From NCBI GenBank assembly GCA_023374025.1, contig SIJG01000113.1:339294-403293 (forward strand): a stretch of 64,000 nt of DNA, read 5' to 3'. Under the pieces are notes generated by a model that was not told the origin of the DNA, made no database searches, and worked only from the letters and a program-made list of their open reading frames with translations. The translations under genes were made by a program, and so were the position numbers. This document shows positions 13,440 through 25,230 of this stretch, piece after piece. Origin of the DNA: Heterodera schachtii (Eukaryota; Nematoda; Chromadorea; Rhabditida; Heteroderidae). How positions within the stretch are numbered: position 1 is the stretch's first letter; each line of letters begins with the position of its first letter.

Positions 13440-13765
13440 TTATTTAAGCAGCTTTATCTTTTCTCTAAAAAATCATTATACATTCTCTTGAATTTTTATG
13501 CTTTTGGAATTGTGGTTGTGATCGCGAAATGCATAAATAATCAGATTTTTAACTTGTACATTTATCTGATTTTTTATTGTATTAAGATTTTTTTAAATTA
13601 TTTTTAGTTTTTTATTATTTTTTTTGTTTATTTTTTATTTTATAAATTTTTATTTTTATGCCATACTCCTTTCACTGCTCCGAATGCTTATGTTTTAAAT
13701 GTTCAAAGGTTTAAAGAATTATTTTGTAATTATTCTTCAATCCAAAAGTATTAAATTTAATTAGA
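13440..13765 (+). repeat. Block S, copy 1
   Basis: Paralogue of 28850-29115. Both start AAGCAGCTTTATCTTTTCTC and end with CCTTTCACTGCTCCGAATGC, GTTTTAAATGTTCAAAG and TTTAAAGAATTATTTT. Non-coding. Confidence 0.8.
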
Positions 13766-14045
13766 AAATATTTCGAATACTGGCATCGTTGTTTCAAATA
13801 TATGCAAAGCTCATGAGTATTTGTTTCTTACTCATAGCAATAAATGTGTTTGTTATTTATTTTACCTTTATTAATTAATTAATGCGTAATTATATTTTAA
13901 TTGGTAAATATTTCGAATACTGGCATCGTTGTTTCAAATATATGCAAAGCTCATGAGTATTTGTTTCTTACTCATAGCAATAAATGTGTTTGTTATTTAT
14001 TTTACCTTTATTAATTAATTAATGCGTAATTATATTTTAATTGGT
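13766..14045 (+). repeat. Tandem duplication, 2 x 140 bp (part of block R)
   Basis: Copies at 13766-13905 and 13906-14045 appear identical base for base, starting AAATATTTCGAATACTGGCA. The unit is the 5' two-thirds of block R. The identity contrasts with the heavy divergence of all other R copies, so this duplication is recent or an assembly artefact. Confidence 0.85.
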
Positions 14046-14110
14046 GTCATATTCATGAATTATGTTAAATATCTCGCTCCTCTGTGTTCTATTCGTTTGA
14101 ATTTAATTTT
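14046..14110 (+). repeat. Block R, 3' part
   Basis: Continues the duplicated unit with ATATCTCGCTCCTCTGTG and TTCTATTCGTTTGAATTT, matching 7197, 16949 and 41307. Confidence 0.7.
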
Positions 14111-14289
14111 CATTTTATAGAATAAAAATGATAATAATTTCTAATGGTATATATCTTTTCTTTTGGTTAATTAAAATTTGTTTATATTAATAAGCGACTT
14201 TTTTTATTATGAAGTTTATTATAATTTATTAATTTTATCTAAATACTTCTTTAAAAAATAATCTCACACCATTTTCTCCATGCAGTTTG

Positions 14290-14890
14290 AGGAAAATTTT
14301 GGATTTTTTATTATCGTTTTAATTAAAATTTTACTCTAAAACAAATTTTGTTATTAAAAAATGCAGATTATTGTCTTATATGACCTCGAAAAGTGCTCTA
14401 ATAATTAAGCAATAATGATGCACATGAGTTTAACTTTATTATATTACAGTTGGTATGGTTTTTTAAATTTTCATAAATTAGCATTTAGGCTTTTCTATTA
14501 ACTCGAATTTTCAGAATTTTGTTACTTCGAAAAGTTATTTTCATAAAAATATATTTGAATATTTTTGATGAATAATCCTTATCTTAAATCGTTTAAGTAT
14601 GTTTTTTGTTTTTCATTTTTGTCTTTCCGTTGCTTCATTCAAATTAATTTGTTTTCAGATTTATGTTTTACAATTTAAAAAGAATGCTTTGTTATTTTAT
14701 ATTATTTTTTTCAAATCTGATTAATTTTGAAGCATTTTGTTTTTACTATGAAAAATTTCATTTATAAGTACTTTAATTAATAATTTAAAACGCTTTTGTC
14801 ATTTCGCTGAATCTTTTCTCTTAAAAAGTTATTTATTTGATTAAAATATTATAATACGTTAATATTAACTGTTTATGATGAAAATTTTCA
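14290..14890 (+). repeat. Block Q, copy 1
   Basis: Paralogue of 40255-40445 and 41440-41755, and in part of 30395-30560. Shared landmarks are AAAAAATGCAGATTATTGTC, GTGCTCTAATAATTA, AACTTTATTATATTACAG, GAATAATCCTTATCTTAAA and ACTGTTTATGATGAAAA. Non-coding. Confidence 0.8.
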
Positions 14891-14960
14891 CCCGCATCCC
14901 CTTAAGGGTTAATGTTTGGATTTATTATTATTTTTGTTTAAAATAGTGTCCTCTCCGCCC

Positions 14961-14975
14961 GGGGGGGGGGGGGGG
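14961..14975 (+). repeat. Homopolymer run G15
   Basis: Fifteen consecutive G after CCGCCC, in an otherwise AT-rich setting. The downstream ACCGCCTCCGAAGCTGGTAC island recurs near 30721 and, more weakly, near 20741. The run length may be unreliable in an assembly. Confidence 0.8.
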
Positions 14976-16009
14976 CGAAACTTATACCGCCTCCGAAGCT
15001 GGTACAAAAATTATTTCAACTTCATACAATAATTTTGTTTTTTATTTTCCAGTGCTTCTGCAGTGTCATACAAATTTTCTAGTTCAACTGTTGATTTTTA
15101 TTAATTTATTATGTTTTATTAATAAATTAATTCTTTTTAATAAAGAAAAATTTTCATTTATTTTCATTCAACAATGGGAAATTCATTTTAAATTTTATGA
15201 CGAATTGTGCATTTTTAGTTTTGGCATACAATATGAAAATTTTTATCCTTTTTTCCATTTTGAATGAAATTTTATTTCTATTATTTTTTATTTTCATTCA
15301 AAAATGAGAAATTCATTTTAAAAATAAAAAAAAAGAAATTCTAGTTATTTTAACTCTTTATTCTCTCGCCGCTATTCAGCGTTACCGTAAAAGATCTTTT
15401 CCTCAGCTGTCGGTTTCATTTGATTTAATTTTTTATTTAAAGCAAAAATTAATAGATTTTATGACGAATTACGAAAAAACTATTGTATTTATTCAATTTT
15501 TATTTACTATTTGCATACAATATGAGAAAATTTTTGTGTTTTTTTCCAATTTGAATGAAATATTTATATTTATAGTAATATTTTAACTAATTTATATTAT
15601 ATTGATAATATATTTGTTTTTTGTAGTTTTATCTAAATTAAATTTTATTAAGAATTAAATTATTGTTTTGAGTCTATCGTGTTATTTTTCATTTGTCATA
15701 ATAGTATGGATTATATCTAGTTTTATGTTTATTACAATTTTATATTTAACTACGGGTACATAGTACGTACCTTATCATTAAAATCGTACATATTATCTTG
15801 AAATATAGTATTTCTTAATGTATGGCTGATTTGGAACAACCTAACTATGAGAAAAGTAATAAAAGTGATTTATTAATAAACAAATAAACAAATTAAATTA
15901 CATATTAATATCCTTTATATTAATTCATAAATATTTCTTTTTTTTTAATTCTCATCGAATGAAGCAAGAAAATTACGCAACGTGGTCAACCGGAATCATA
16001 AGAATTTAA

Positions 16010-16215
16010 TTATTGAACTATAATAGTTACTGAATTTATTTATTTAAAATTATTCATTTTTAAATTTATTGAGCTTTTCATTTTCTATAATTTTATATAC
16101 AAAGTTTTCTTAATTAAAATCGGTATTTTGGTACTGTTACTTATTTTGTATTTCTTTCATTTTGATAAGGAGAAATGTGAAAAAGATTAAAGCAAAATTG
16201 TACATTAAACTTCGT
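16010..16215 (+). repeat. Block Y, copy 2
   Basis: Paralogue of 12700-12911 and 17635-17830, sharing TTGAGCTTTTCATTTTC, TATATACAAAGTTTTCTTAA and ATCGGTATTTTGGTAC with the third copy. Confidence 0.75.
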
Positions 16216-16459
16216 TAAAAATTTAATAATTTGCATTTTTCTGTTATTTAATAAAGCTTTTATTTGTACTGCAAAACTATTATTAAATACTATGCGGTCT
16301 ACCCATTTTTTTCCGCATAAAACTCGTCGGTACGGTATTTGCTTGTCTAGAGAATGTTTGTTTTGTAATAATTTTTAATTGATTCTGCTTGAGTTTCTTT
16401 AGTAATAATTTTATAAAAATTTTTTATATCGTTTTATAATTTACAGTCAATTATTACAT

Positions 16460-16580
16460 TAATATTCTTTCTTTTACCGATTATAAAACTTTTATTTTAT
16501 TTTACTTACGTTTTTCGCATGTTCTTTATTGGGATTATGAAGAACAGTCGATTCAAATTGATGAGGATCCTTTACTCATT
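16460..16580 (+). repeat. Block P, copy 2 (5' part)
   Basis: Shares TATAAAACTTTTATTTTATT, TTTTTCGCATGTT, ATTGGGATTATGAAGAACA and TTGATGAGGATCCTT with 40830-40950. Truncated relative to the other copies. Confidence 0.75.
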
Positions 16581-16809
16581 TAGCATAGACATTTTTGGTT
16601 AACTCATTATTACCTGAATAAATGATCATCGTAGATACTCATTAAAATTAAAAATGAATGATATAGGTTTTATTATATTATAACTATTTCATATCATATT
16701 GTGGCCATATTATCTCATGTCAAAAATCTTGTTTTTGACCAGTTTAGAAGAAGATATAATATTGAAATTAAATTATCTACCAATAATTTTTTTGTATTTA
16801 AAAAATATG

Positions 16810-17010
16810 ATTTTGCAAAGCTAATGAGTAGTTTTACACATGCCAATAAATTTATTTTTTATTTTTAACATATTTATTCATAAACTAGTGCGTAATTTCA
16901 TTTATTTAGCGTCATATTCATTAAGTATATTCAGAATTTTTTAAATTTCTTGCTCCTCTGTGTTCTATTCGTTTGGTATTAGGGTTAATCATTTCAACAA
17001 AATTATTTAC
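16810..17010 (+). repeat. Block R, copy 3
   Basis: Carries GCAAAGCTAATGAGTAG, CCAATAAATTTATTTT, CTCCTCTGTGTTCTATTCG and GTATTAGGGTTAATCATTTC, in the same order as the copies at 6.9, 13.8 and 19.2 kb. Confidence 0.75.
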
Positions 17011-17039
17011 TTTCTTTATTTCATTTATTTTTAATAAAA

Positions 17040-17275
17040 AAAATTTATTAAAATATTTTATACTGTCTCATTTTTTAGTGTATTATGTACAATCCTAGAT
17101 TTTTTGAAGATTTCACTTAAAAGTGTTCTATCGTTTGATAATTTTATCGAAAGTGCCACCATTGTTTTGTTGATTTTAATGAAGCGATCGCTGAGCAGAT
17201 TCGTATAGTAACCTCGGTTGTTTTCTTGACTGCGCAATGCCAAGGTTTAAATAATTTAAATTTTATTATTTTTAA
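17040..17275 (+). repeat. Block AA, copy 1
   Basis: Paralogue of 40440-40690. Shared landmarks are AAAATATTTTATACTGTCTC, TTAGTGTATTATGT, GTGTTCTATCGTTTGATAAT and TGTTTTCTTGACTGCGCAAT. A minus-strand reading frame of about 60 codons crosses it but is not kept open in the paralogue's context and looks non-coding. Confidence 0.75.
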
Positions 17276-17634
17276 ATTTAAAAAAATGACAGTTCTGTGA
17301 TTCAAAAATGATAATAATTTCTAATGGTATTATCAATCTTTCTTTTGATTAATAAAATTTTGTTTTTATTTTCCAATGCTCCCACAGTGACATTATAAAT
17401 TTAGATAAAAATAAATTATTTAATTTTAATTATTTTTCTTTCCTTGACATTCACCTGAGTAATTTCAAAGTGCTGAAAATTTGGCTTTTTAAGTAAATTT
17501 TTTGATTTTATTTTTCTTGAAATTTTAACCATAGTTTTTTCAATTTTTTAATTCAAAATTCGAAATGCTTTTTAAAGCTTTAAAGTTTTTTAATATTAAC
17601 TTTTTTTAAGTTATATGATCGTGTAGGTCGCGAC

Positions 17635-17830
17635 GGTATATTAAATGGACTGTAAAGTTACGGATATTTTTATTTAAATTAATCACATTTTAAATTTATT
17701 GAGCTTTTCATTTTCTATAATTTTATATACAAAGTTTTCTTAATTCAAATCGGTATTTTGGTACAGTAACTTATTTTGTAATTCATTCATTTTAATTAAA
17801 GAGAAATATGAAACTTTTATGCAAAATCCA
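17635..17830 (+). repeat. Block Y, copy 3
   Basis: Paralogue of 12700-12911 and 16010-16215, closest to the latter. Non-coding. Confidence 0.75.
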
Positions 17831-18473
17831 ACATTAATTTAAACTTAGTTAAAAACTGACAATTTGCAATTTATTAAAATATTAATATTATTTATAAATA
17901 TTATTTTATTTCATTAATTCATTATTTGTTGTTGTTGTTTTGGTTGCAAATTAATTTAAATTCTGTTTAATTTCGTTTTCGAAATAAATCTATAATTTTT
18001 ATGGTTTTATTGATTTTAAATTAAATTATTCGTTAATTTTTGCGCGCTTTCATACTTGTAAAGGACTGTAAAGATAGCAATTGTTTTATTATTTTTTGAA
18101 AATTTTGAAAAATATTACTACTTGATATTGTACAATCGTTTCGATTAATGCTTCGAGTTCTTCTGCTTTAAATTTTCAAAACTTTAAAAAAATTATTTCT
18201 TATATTTTATAATCTTTATTGAGCTAATAAAATTTTTTGCATTTTAGATACTCCAATTTTCAGAAATTATTTCTTTGATCGGAAAGTCTTAAATTTAATA
18301 AGAAAATATTTACTTTTACCATATTTTTGTTTTTTTCATAAATTTTTACTGCTTTGTATTTTTATTTATTTGTTTCTTTTAGTTAACTTTTTAGTATTTC
18401 GTAGCCATTCGATGTTTAATGAATGGAGCTTTGCTTTCTTTAAGAAAAATTTAAATTTAATATTCTTAATAAA

Positions 18474-18769
18474 TAGGGTCGCGATTTCTACTGAAAAACT
18501 TTTTTTTGCTCAATTGATTTGAAGAAAGGAGCTAAAAAAACGCATTTCTGCATTAAAAATTCTCGGTTCTGATGTCATTATCGGTCACTAGAAATCACTA
18601 TTTTGGCATTTTGTCGCTATTTTTTTCACTACTCCGACAATTTCTTAACAAAAATGCAATAAAACCAAAACATACACACCTAAGAATCGACCTAAAAATT
18701 TTTTTCAAAAATACCTCACTATTTTAGTTAAATATTTCGAGATTTTTCGTCACTAAAAGTCGCGACCTA
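18474..18769. mobile_element. hAT-like MITE, TAGGGTCGCGA family
   Basis: The 296-bp element has ends TAGGGTCGCGATTT (left) and, reverse-complemented, TAGGTCGCGACTTTTAG (right). A perfect 8-bp target duplication, TTAATAAA, lies at 18466-18473 and 18770-18777. The interior contains GCATTTCTGCATTAAAA, also found in the element starting at 63740. A matching right end survives alone at 52287-52365. No coding capacity. Confidence 0.85.
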
Positions 18770-19129
18770 TTAATAAAGCAAATTTTAATCTTTTTATTGG
18801 AATTCAATTATTTAATTATTGCATTTTTTGTTATTTTTTTAATATATGCTGCTATTTTTATTGTATTTTTCTCAATATTTTTAAATAATTATTTCTATTT
18901 TTCATTTAATCTTAACATCTTCTGAAAGTCTCCATTCTAAAGGGTAGCTTCATTTTTTTCTTTTAAATATGGTTTCGAGCACCTGAATTGTATTAACAAC
19001 ATTTATCATAAAAACTTTTACGAGAAACTTCCGTTAAAAAAATTAATGTAACTTTTAAAAAATTTTTAATTCACGTCCTCTACCGGAGTATGAAGAAAAG
19101 CATCAAGAAGAATTTATAATATTTAACAT

Positions 19130-19410
19130 CTTATGTTTATTGGCTGTCAAGAAATATTTCCGAGTACTGGAACCATAAATTTTAATTACATATTATTACT
19201 TTTTTTCATTTTTTAATAGTTTAATTTATTTACAAATTATTATTTTAAGGTATTTAGAAAAATAAACTATTGTAAAGCTAATGAGAAGTTAATTAGACAT
19301 GGCAATAAATATATTTTTATTTATTATTCATCTTTATTAAAAATAGTGAGTAATTGCAGTTTAATTAGCGTGTGTTCTATTCGTTTAATATTAGGGGTAA
19401 TCACTTGAAA
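19130..19410 (+). repeat. Block R, copy 4
   Basis: Closest to 6930-7250. Shared in order: TTCCGAGTACTGG, TTAATTTATTTACAAATTAT, GTAAAGCTAATGAG, ATTTATTATTCATCTTTATT, GTGTTCTATTCGTTTAATAT and TAGGGGTAATCA. Confidence 0.8.
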
Positions 19411-19549
19411 AAAATTATTTATTTTCTTTATTTCATTTATTTTTTATCAATTTATTAAAATATTTTTATATTGTGTAATTTTTAATATAATTTATGTATA
19501 ATCTTAATTTTTTGCATTTTATTTCTTATATCTTTTTTTTAACATATTT

Positions 19550-19785
19550 AGTGTAATTAAGTTGAAATGATCAAACATGAATTAATAATTTATTCTTGTC
19601 TTCTTCTCTCATTCCATAAATCAGTTTCGGCTGGTGGTAATGAAGCGCATTTTAGTTTTTTTAAATAATTTTTCATATCAGAAATTTTTATTTTTCAAAA
19701 ATATTTTTTATTTATTTTAAATTTGTTCATATTTTCAAATGCCCCACTGACATTATAACTTTTTATTTTCTATTTCAACTGCTGA
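19550..19785 (+). repeat. Block Z, copy 1
   Basis: Paralogue of 21215-21470, sharing TTGAAATGATCAAACATGAA, CTTGTCTTCTTCTCTCATT, GAAGCGCATTTTAGTTTTTT and TTTTTCATATCAGAA in order. Non-coding. Confidence 0.8.
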
Positions 19786-21214
19786 ATTAATTTCATCTTT
19801 TACGATATTAAGCTTATTTGACATAGTTCAAGTAATTTTTATTATTTTTCAACACAAAAATTTTAAAATAAATTATATTTATTTTAAAATATAATTATTT
19901 TTACGACTATTATTATCAATTGGGTTATTTAATGTTTATTTATTTTTACACTTAATTTGTTTTTAATGTGATTTTAATATTTTTCAGAATGAACTTATGT
20001 TTTTATTATATTTATTTGGTTTTGATAAAAATTCCTGCAATTCTATTATTTATTTCTTTGTTCATGATCACCAGGTTTTCACAATTTTTTTCGCTTCGTT
20101 CTCTTGGGCATTAACAGTATAAAAAAATAAATAATTATTAATTAATATAAAGTTATTTATCGAATTTTATTATGTTAATTTATTTATTACAACTTTTCTC
20201 GTTTTCTTGAAAAGAGAATAAAAAAATATTAAATAAAATTATTGCGTTTTATCAGCATTTTGCATCACACTTTTATTTTATCCAAGTCAGAAATTATTTT
20301 CCAAATAAAATTTTGTTTATTTTATTTTCATGGCCAAGAATTTAAAAGAAAACCAAATTTCAAATGGTATTTATCAATAATTTCTTATTATTAATAAAAT
20401 GTTATTTCTTTTCCAATGCTCCCGCAATGTAAATATAACTTTTTTCATAGTAAAACTTTTTCTAATTCAACTGCCGAATTAATCATTTTATTCATTATTT
20501 TAAATTTTCCAATTTAATTTTTTTTATATATCCTTGTGCAGCTTTCATTAATGCCTCGTGTTTGAATCAAGCCCAGTGGAACTTCTTTCGCCATTCGTTG
20601 AAACCGTTTGATGATTGAAATTTTTTAAATCCTCTTTTAAATATTATGTGATATTAAAAAAAATCTTTTATTATAAGGTTTTACTTAAAAAGAATAAATA
20701 ATAATATTTTATTGGTATTTTTCGTTAAAATTCTCGCCCATTAATTAAATCGCTTCAGAAGCTGGTAGCAAACAATTATTTATCTCTCTATCTTTTATAG
20801 CAATGATTTCTTTTTTTATTTATTGAGCGTAGAGATTTGATAAAAAATTTGTTTCATTTTAATTTATTAATTTTTTCATATTCAACTTCATACAATAATT
20901 TTGTTTTTTTAATTTCCAATACTTCTGCAGTGTCCTACAAATTTTATATTTCAACTGTTAAATAAATATTTTATTTTCAAATTGCTTCGTCATTATATCA
21001 AATAAAATTTTTAGGTTCATTAATTCCTTATTATTATTAAATGATATTGATTCTAATTTTACGAAAATATATAATAAAACTTTTTATTCGTGTTCTATTT
21101 GTTTTTATTTGCATTTATTATAATGTTCCTATTTTTATTAAAATATTTTTTAGTGTATAAGTTATGTATAAATCTTAGTTGTTTTTTGTTTGCAGCTTAT
21201 TTCTTATATCTTTT

Positions 21215-21470
21215 TCTGTTAACATATTTTAGTGTAATTGAAGTTGAAATGATCAAACATGAATTACTAATTATTTCTTGTCTTCTTCTCTCATTACAGA
21301 CACTCGTTTTTACGGCGGGCGGTTGAAGCGCATTTTAGTTTTTTTTAAGTAATTTTTCATATCAGAACTTTTTATTTTTCAAAAGCATTTTTGTTTATTT
21401 TATATTTGTTTATATTTTCAAATGCTCCACAGTGACATTACAACTTAATTTTTTTTATTTTCAACTGCTG
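21215..21470 (+). repeat. Block Z, copy 2
   Basis: Paralogue of 19550-19785. A reading frame of 78 codons overlaps its start, but its composition (mainly Leu, Phe, Ile, Tyr) is what T-rich DNA gives by chance and copy 1 does not preserve it. Confidence 0.8.
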
Positions 21471-21786
21471 AATAAATAATTTTCTTTTTATTTTATAAAT
21501 CCAAATGAATTTTTAATTTATAAGCAGCTATTAATGCTTTATGTATAATGCTCGAATCTTGCGACTTTTGGTTCGTTTTGTAATGGTTGTTCATCCTTTT
21601 AAATTTTATGTTGCATTAAAAAATAATAATTTTATTTTTATTATAAGATTTCATCTATCTTCTTATACCTTATTTTATTGATGCTATTGCAAATCAAAAT
21701 TTGTAGAAATAAAATATATATTTTATATATATACTAGCAAATTAAACCATATTTTTTAAAGTTTTATAATTTTTAAATTTATTTTA

Positions 21787-21971
21787 ATTAATAATAAGCG
21801 GAGGTCAGATAAATACGCGACGCAGGGTCCACTTCACGTATACTTTTGACCCTACTTGCTCTACAAGGGAATGCCATGTACGACCCTTATATGAATTTCC
21901 GCGTCATGGGCTTATATCCTTGGTGCCGCCACCAGGTCGAGCCATCTCCTGGTAGCTACAGCACACAGTTT
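21787..21971 (-). other. GC-balanced island with four possible stem-loops
   Basis: About 185 bp of roughly even base composition interrupts very AT-rich DNA. On the minus strand short complementary arms can pair: CCAGG with CCTGG, GGTG with CACC around GCGG, AAGGG with CCCTT, and AGGGTC with GACCCT, in order. This could be a structured RNA, a fragment of a decayed gene or a foreign insert. No frame stays open across it on either strand and I do not recognise a known RNA family. Confidence 0.4.
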
Positions 21972-23909
21972 TGTATTTCAATCCAAATTATGGCTGTTTA
22001 AATTTATTATTGCAAGTTTATTTATTTTTAATTCTCTATAATCTTTTATATTTATATTTTCAGGAGTTTAGCTTTGTCTATGTATTAACTAAGTTGTTTG
22101 AAAGTTGTTAGATTTTTATTATGAAGTTAATTATTATTTATTAATGAAAAATGCATATATTCTTGTCTTATCGAGAATTAGCATATCGATCTTGAGATAG
22201 ATTTGTGCTCTGCTCAATGAAGAATCACCCAAATTATATTTGTTGTATATTTTATGTAAATCTCATATTTCTGCAATTATTTATTATAACTATTTTTTGA
22301 TTTTCGTGCAATTGATAATAATGATCAATTAGACTATATTTGATTATTATTTTCAAAGATAATTTAAACAATTTCAGTATTAATTCATTTAATATTTATT
22401 TTATTTAACTTGATCAGTTTAGAATTACACATCAAATTTTTTGAAAAATTTTTATTCTATTAAAAAATTTATTAATAAATCAATTTTTTCTGTTCAATTT
22501 GACCAAAATGTTAGGTGAATAAAAAAATTTGATTTTGAGAAACATTCCGATCAGATATTTAAATTTTATTTCGAGTGATATATTAAAGGCTTCAATTTAT
22601 ATTAAAAAACAGCGAATAATTGTCGTTTTTGTTTGAAATTTTTTAAAAAATAATGATTCCGGAAGGCTCATTTTTGTCAAGTTGGGACACATTTTTGAAA
22701 ATCGATAATTTTGTTAAATATTGATTGATTTTACTGATTCGAAAGAAGTGTATTCGGCAGAGAAAAGAATGTTCTTCAAAATGATATCCTGACAGCAATT
22801 GATTGATAATGCTTATACTAAATATTTGTCTTAAATTAAACGACCGGACTTATTAATCAAATCAATTGATATAAATTTATAATGTAAATGAATTTATTTG
22901 GTGATAATGTCATATCTTTTATTTATTATTTCTTTAGGTTCATTTTTATTCATTTTGGTGGTTACTCGAAATTAATATATTTATATTGTTAATAATATAA
23001 TATTTATTTAAACCAAAAACTAATAAATTTTATGACGAGTTATTGCAGTTTTAGTTTTTGCGTATAATATGAAGAAAATGTTTATTTTTTTTAATTTGAA
23101 TGACATTTATTTGTTTTATTTTTTTTTGCTAGAGTTAAATATACATTCATTAAAGTTATTTCTGGTTTAGTAAAATAACTTAAAATCTTAATATATAAAT
23201 TGTAAAAAGTAATGGAATTCTTACGGCATTGATTGCTTTAATTTAATTTATGATTCATGTGTGACGGAGTCATTTCTCGCTAATTTTGATCGAATTGTTT
23301 AGTAAACTTTTGCTCATTTTTTATTAATAATAATATTGTAACGAATTTATTCCTTAATATTGCTTAATATATTTTTTTTTAATTTTATATAATTTATTAC
23401 TATCTATTTTACATGTTTATTAAAATTTCTATTAGAAATCTTTCATATACCTTGAAATCTAGCATTTCTTTTATGATTCCGGCTGGTGAATAGGTAGACT
23501 GGTGATTAATGCAAAACTTTATTTAATAAATCGAAATTAGAAATTTTTATTTCCTTTAAACTTTTTAATACTCTTTGACAAGAAAAACAGCATATTTTTT
23601 GTATGATTTTCTTTCACTTGTTTATTATTAATATTTAGCGCTCTGTTCTTGTTATTAGTTTTTTATAGAGCTGAGCGGGACCGGGATCGGGGCGGGAAAT
23701 CCCGGTTTTTTCAGGTCCCGGTCCCGGTTTTTGAAAAAAAGAAATCCCGGTCCCGGTTTTGCCAGTCCCGGTCCCGGCGGGACTAAATAAGCACTGGTAA
23801 TAATGGGATCTGGGTGAGAAAAGAGAAGAAAATTGGTGGAGAAGAAAAATTTTTGAGAAAAAAAATAAATTATTTATTTTCTTTTAAAGCATATTTTCAT
23901 ATGCATAAG

Positions 23910-23964
23910 TGGATAAGTGGCTAAACCTTTTGACTTTCATTATTTGTCCCTTGGGTTCAATTCC
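23910..23964 (+). promoter_or_regulatory. tRNA-like pol III A and B boxes in element core
   Basis: TGGATAAGTGG (10 of 11 to the A-box consensus) at 23910-23920 and GGTTCAATTCC (B box) at 23954-23964 are 33 nt apart, as in tRNA genes. GATGGAACAG follows, and a T-rich stretch comes soon after. The segment from about 23785 to 24180 aligns with 33850-34260 and, inverted, with 8990-9290. Confidence 0.6.
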
Positions 23965-24146
23965 CCGATGGAACAGATAATTTTTTCTTTTTTCTTTACC
24001 AATATCAATTGAGATTTAATTAATAAAAAATATTTCTACATAAAAATTATATTTTTACCATTTTTAAACAGCCTAAAACCACAAATTAACCTAATATTTG
24101 GTCATTTTTTGGCAAATTCTGTTACCAAATCTCACTCAAAATTTTT

Positions 24147-24172
24147 CCGGCGGCGCCTATCGGCACCGACGG
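24147..24172 (-). repeat. GC-rich core hairpin
   Basis: On the minus strand the arm CCGTCGGTGCC, loop GATA and arm GGCGCCGCCGG form an 11-bp stem with one mismatch and one T-G wobble. The wobble is at the same step as in the other copies. Confidence 0.75.
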
Positions 24173-24306
24173 ACCCCGCCCCCTCCCAATGTTCCAAAAG
24201 TTTTTAGAAAACACATTGCCACAAAAACAGCGACTTAAAAATTTTAAGAGATTGTTAATTTGTTAGAAAAATCCAGAATTTTGGGACTCAGAAAATTCCA
24301 AGAATT

Positions 24307-24318
24307 CCCCCCCCCCCC
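24307..24318 (+). repeat. Homopolymer run C12
   Basis: Twelve consecutive C inside the core of the element at 23666-24616. Confidence 0.85.
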
Positions 24319-24616
24319 TGAAATGAAAATTTTAAAAATTTTCCAATGAATAATGGAAAAATTCTTCGAAATTAAAAAATTTTATGGGTACCTTTTTGAA
24401 TTTAGGAAATTTTTGTAACAAAATTCACCAAAAATTTTTAAAATTTTTCAAAAAAAATTTTCTCTTGGGAAAAGTCCCGGTTGGTCCCGGTCCCGGGTTT
24501 TTTCCCGGTCCCGGTCCCGGTCGAAAAACTTGGTCCCGGTCCCGGTCCCGACTTTTCTGGTCCCGGCAAATCCCGGTCCCGGTTTTTGTCAAAAATCCCG
24601 GTCCCGCTCAGCTCTA

Positions 24617-25230
24617 GTTTAGACATGAAGCGACATGAAGTCAGCTATTTTATTAAAATTATTTTATATTGCTATAGTTGTTTTTTTAGTGTAATTTTAT
24701 ATAGTTTAGAATATTTTGTTTAATTGTTGTTCATAAAAATATTATACTTTTTATTTGATAATGCATTTGAATGTGAAGAGAACATTGTAATTTATAAAAT
24801 AAAATTTAATCGTTCTACATTTTTAATAATCTTCCCTTCGTTAATTGTTCTTATATTTTTATTATTCATTTTTATTTCGTGTTGTATTTATTTAAAAAAG
24901 AAGATTAATCTTAACTTCATAACTCTCGTGGCGTAGTCATCAATAATTGAAATTATTTCTTATTCAATTTAATTTTTATTAGATCGATTTATTTTTTTTT
25001 AATCTATAAAAAGTTTTTTCTAATTAATGTACAAGATTAAGATAAATTTTCCTAATTATTATTAATGCTATAAAAAATGCGTAATAAAATTAATTTTTAT
25101 TTTATTAATGAGATAAATGTTATTCACTTTATTTGAATCTGTTCTATTTAACCAAAAATGCTTTTTATTATGCCTATTTGCTTCTAGACAGTAGTCGAAG
25201 ATTGAACTTTTTACAATTGTTGTTTTAATT
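24617..25230 (+). repeat. Block V, copy 1
   Basis: Paralogue of 44795-45390. Shared in order: GACATG, GCTATTTTATTAAAATT, TGCATTTGAAT, GAGAACATTGTAATTTATAA, TTCGTTAATTG, CACTTTATTTGAATCTG and GAAGATTGAACTTTTTACA. A weaker third copy covers about 12130-12480. Non-coding. Confidence 0.8.

Larger units (their letters stand above)
9420..18473. other. Gene-free AT-rich repeat mosaic
   Basis: No supported gene. It holds copies of blocks Y, P, R, S, Q and AA, listed separately. A GC-rich remnant at about 10510-10590 has GTCGGGGTCGGGGTTGG and TCGGGACGAGGTCGGGG and looks like one subterminal array without a partner. A CpG-rich patch at 12430-12480 contains CGTCGTCGACGTCGTTG. Another island lies at 15360-15420. 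The rest is T-rich low-complexity sequence with nothing I can name. Confidence 0.6.
18778..23665. other. Gene-free AT-rich repeat mosaic
   Basis: No supported gene. It holds block R at 19130-19410, two block Z copies and a GC-balanced island at 21787-21971, all listed separately. The rest is T-rich sequence with short shared islands, such as one near 20535 (GTGCAGCTTTCATTAATGCC) resembling islands near 21529 and 28188. Confidence 0.6.
23666..24616. mobile_element. hAT-like non-autonomous element with GGGACC arrays
   Basis: The 951-bp element has perfect terminal inverted repeats TAGAGCTGAGCGGGACCGGG, followed by CCGGGA/GGGACC arrays at both ends (about 23678-23785 and 24470-24605). The core, read on the + strand, contains the tRNA-like boxes and one GC-rich hairpin and is homologous to 33850-34300. 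Unlike its relatives it has no matching target duplication (GTTTTTTA left, GTTTAGAC right). Its left flank resembles 41740-41810 while its right flank resembles 44800 onward, so it may sit at a rearrangement junction. Frames over the arrays are hexamer translations. Confidence 0.9.
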
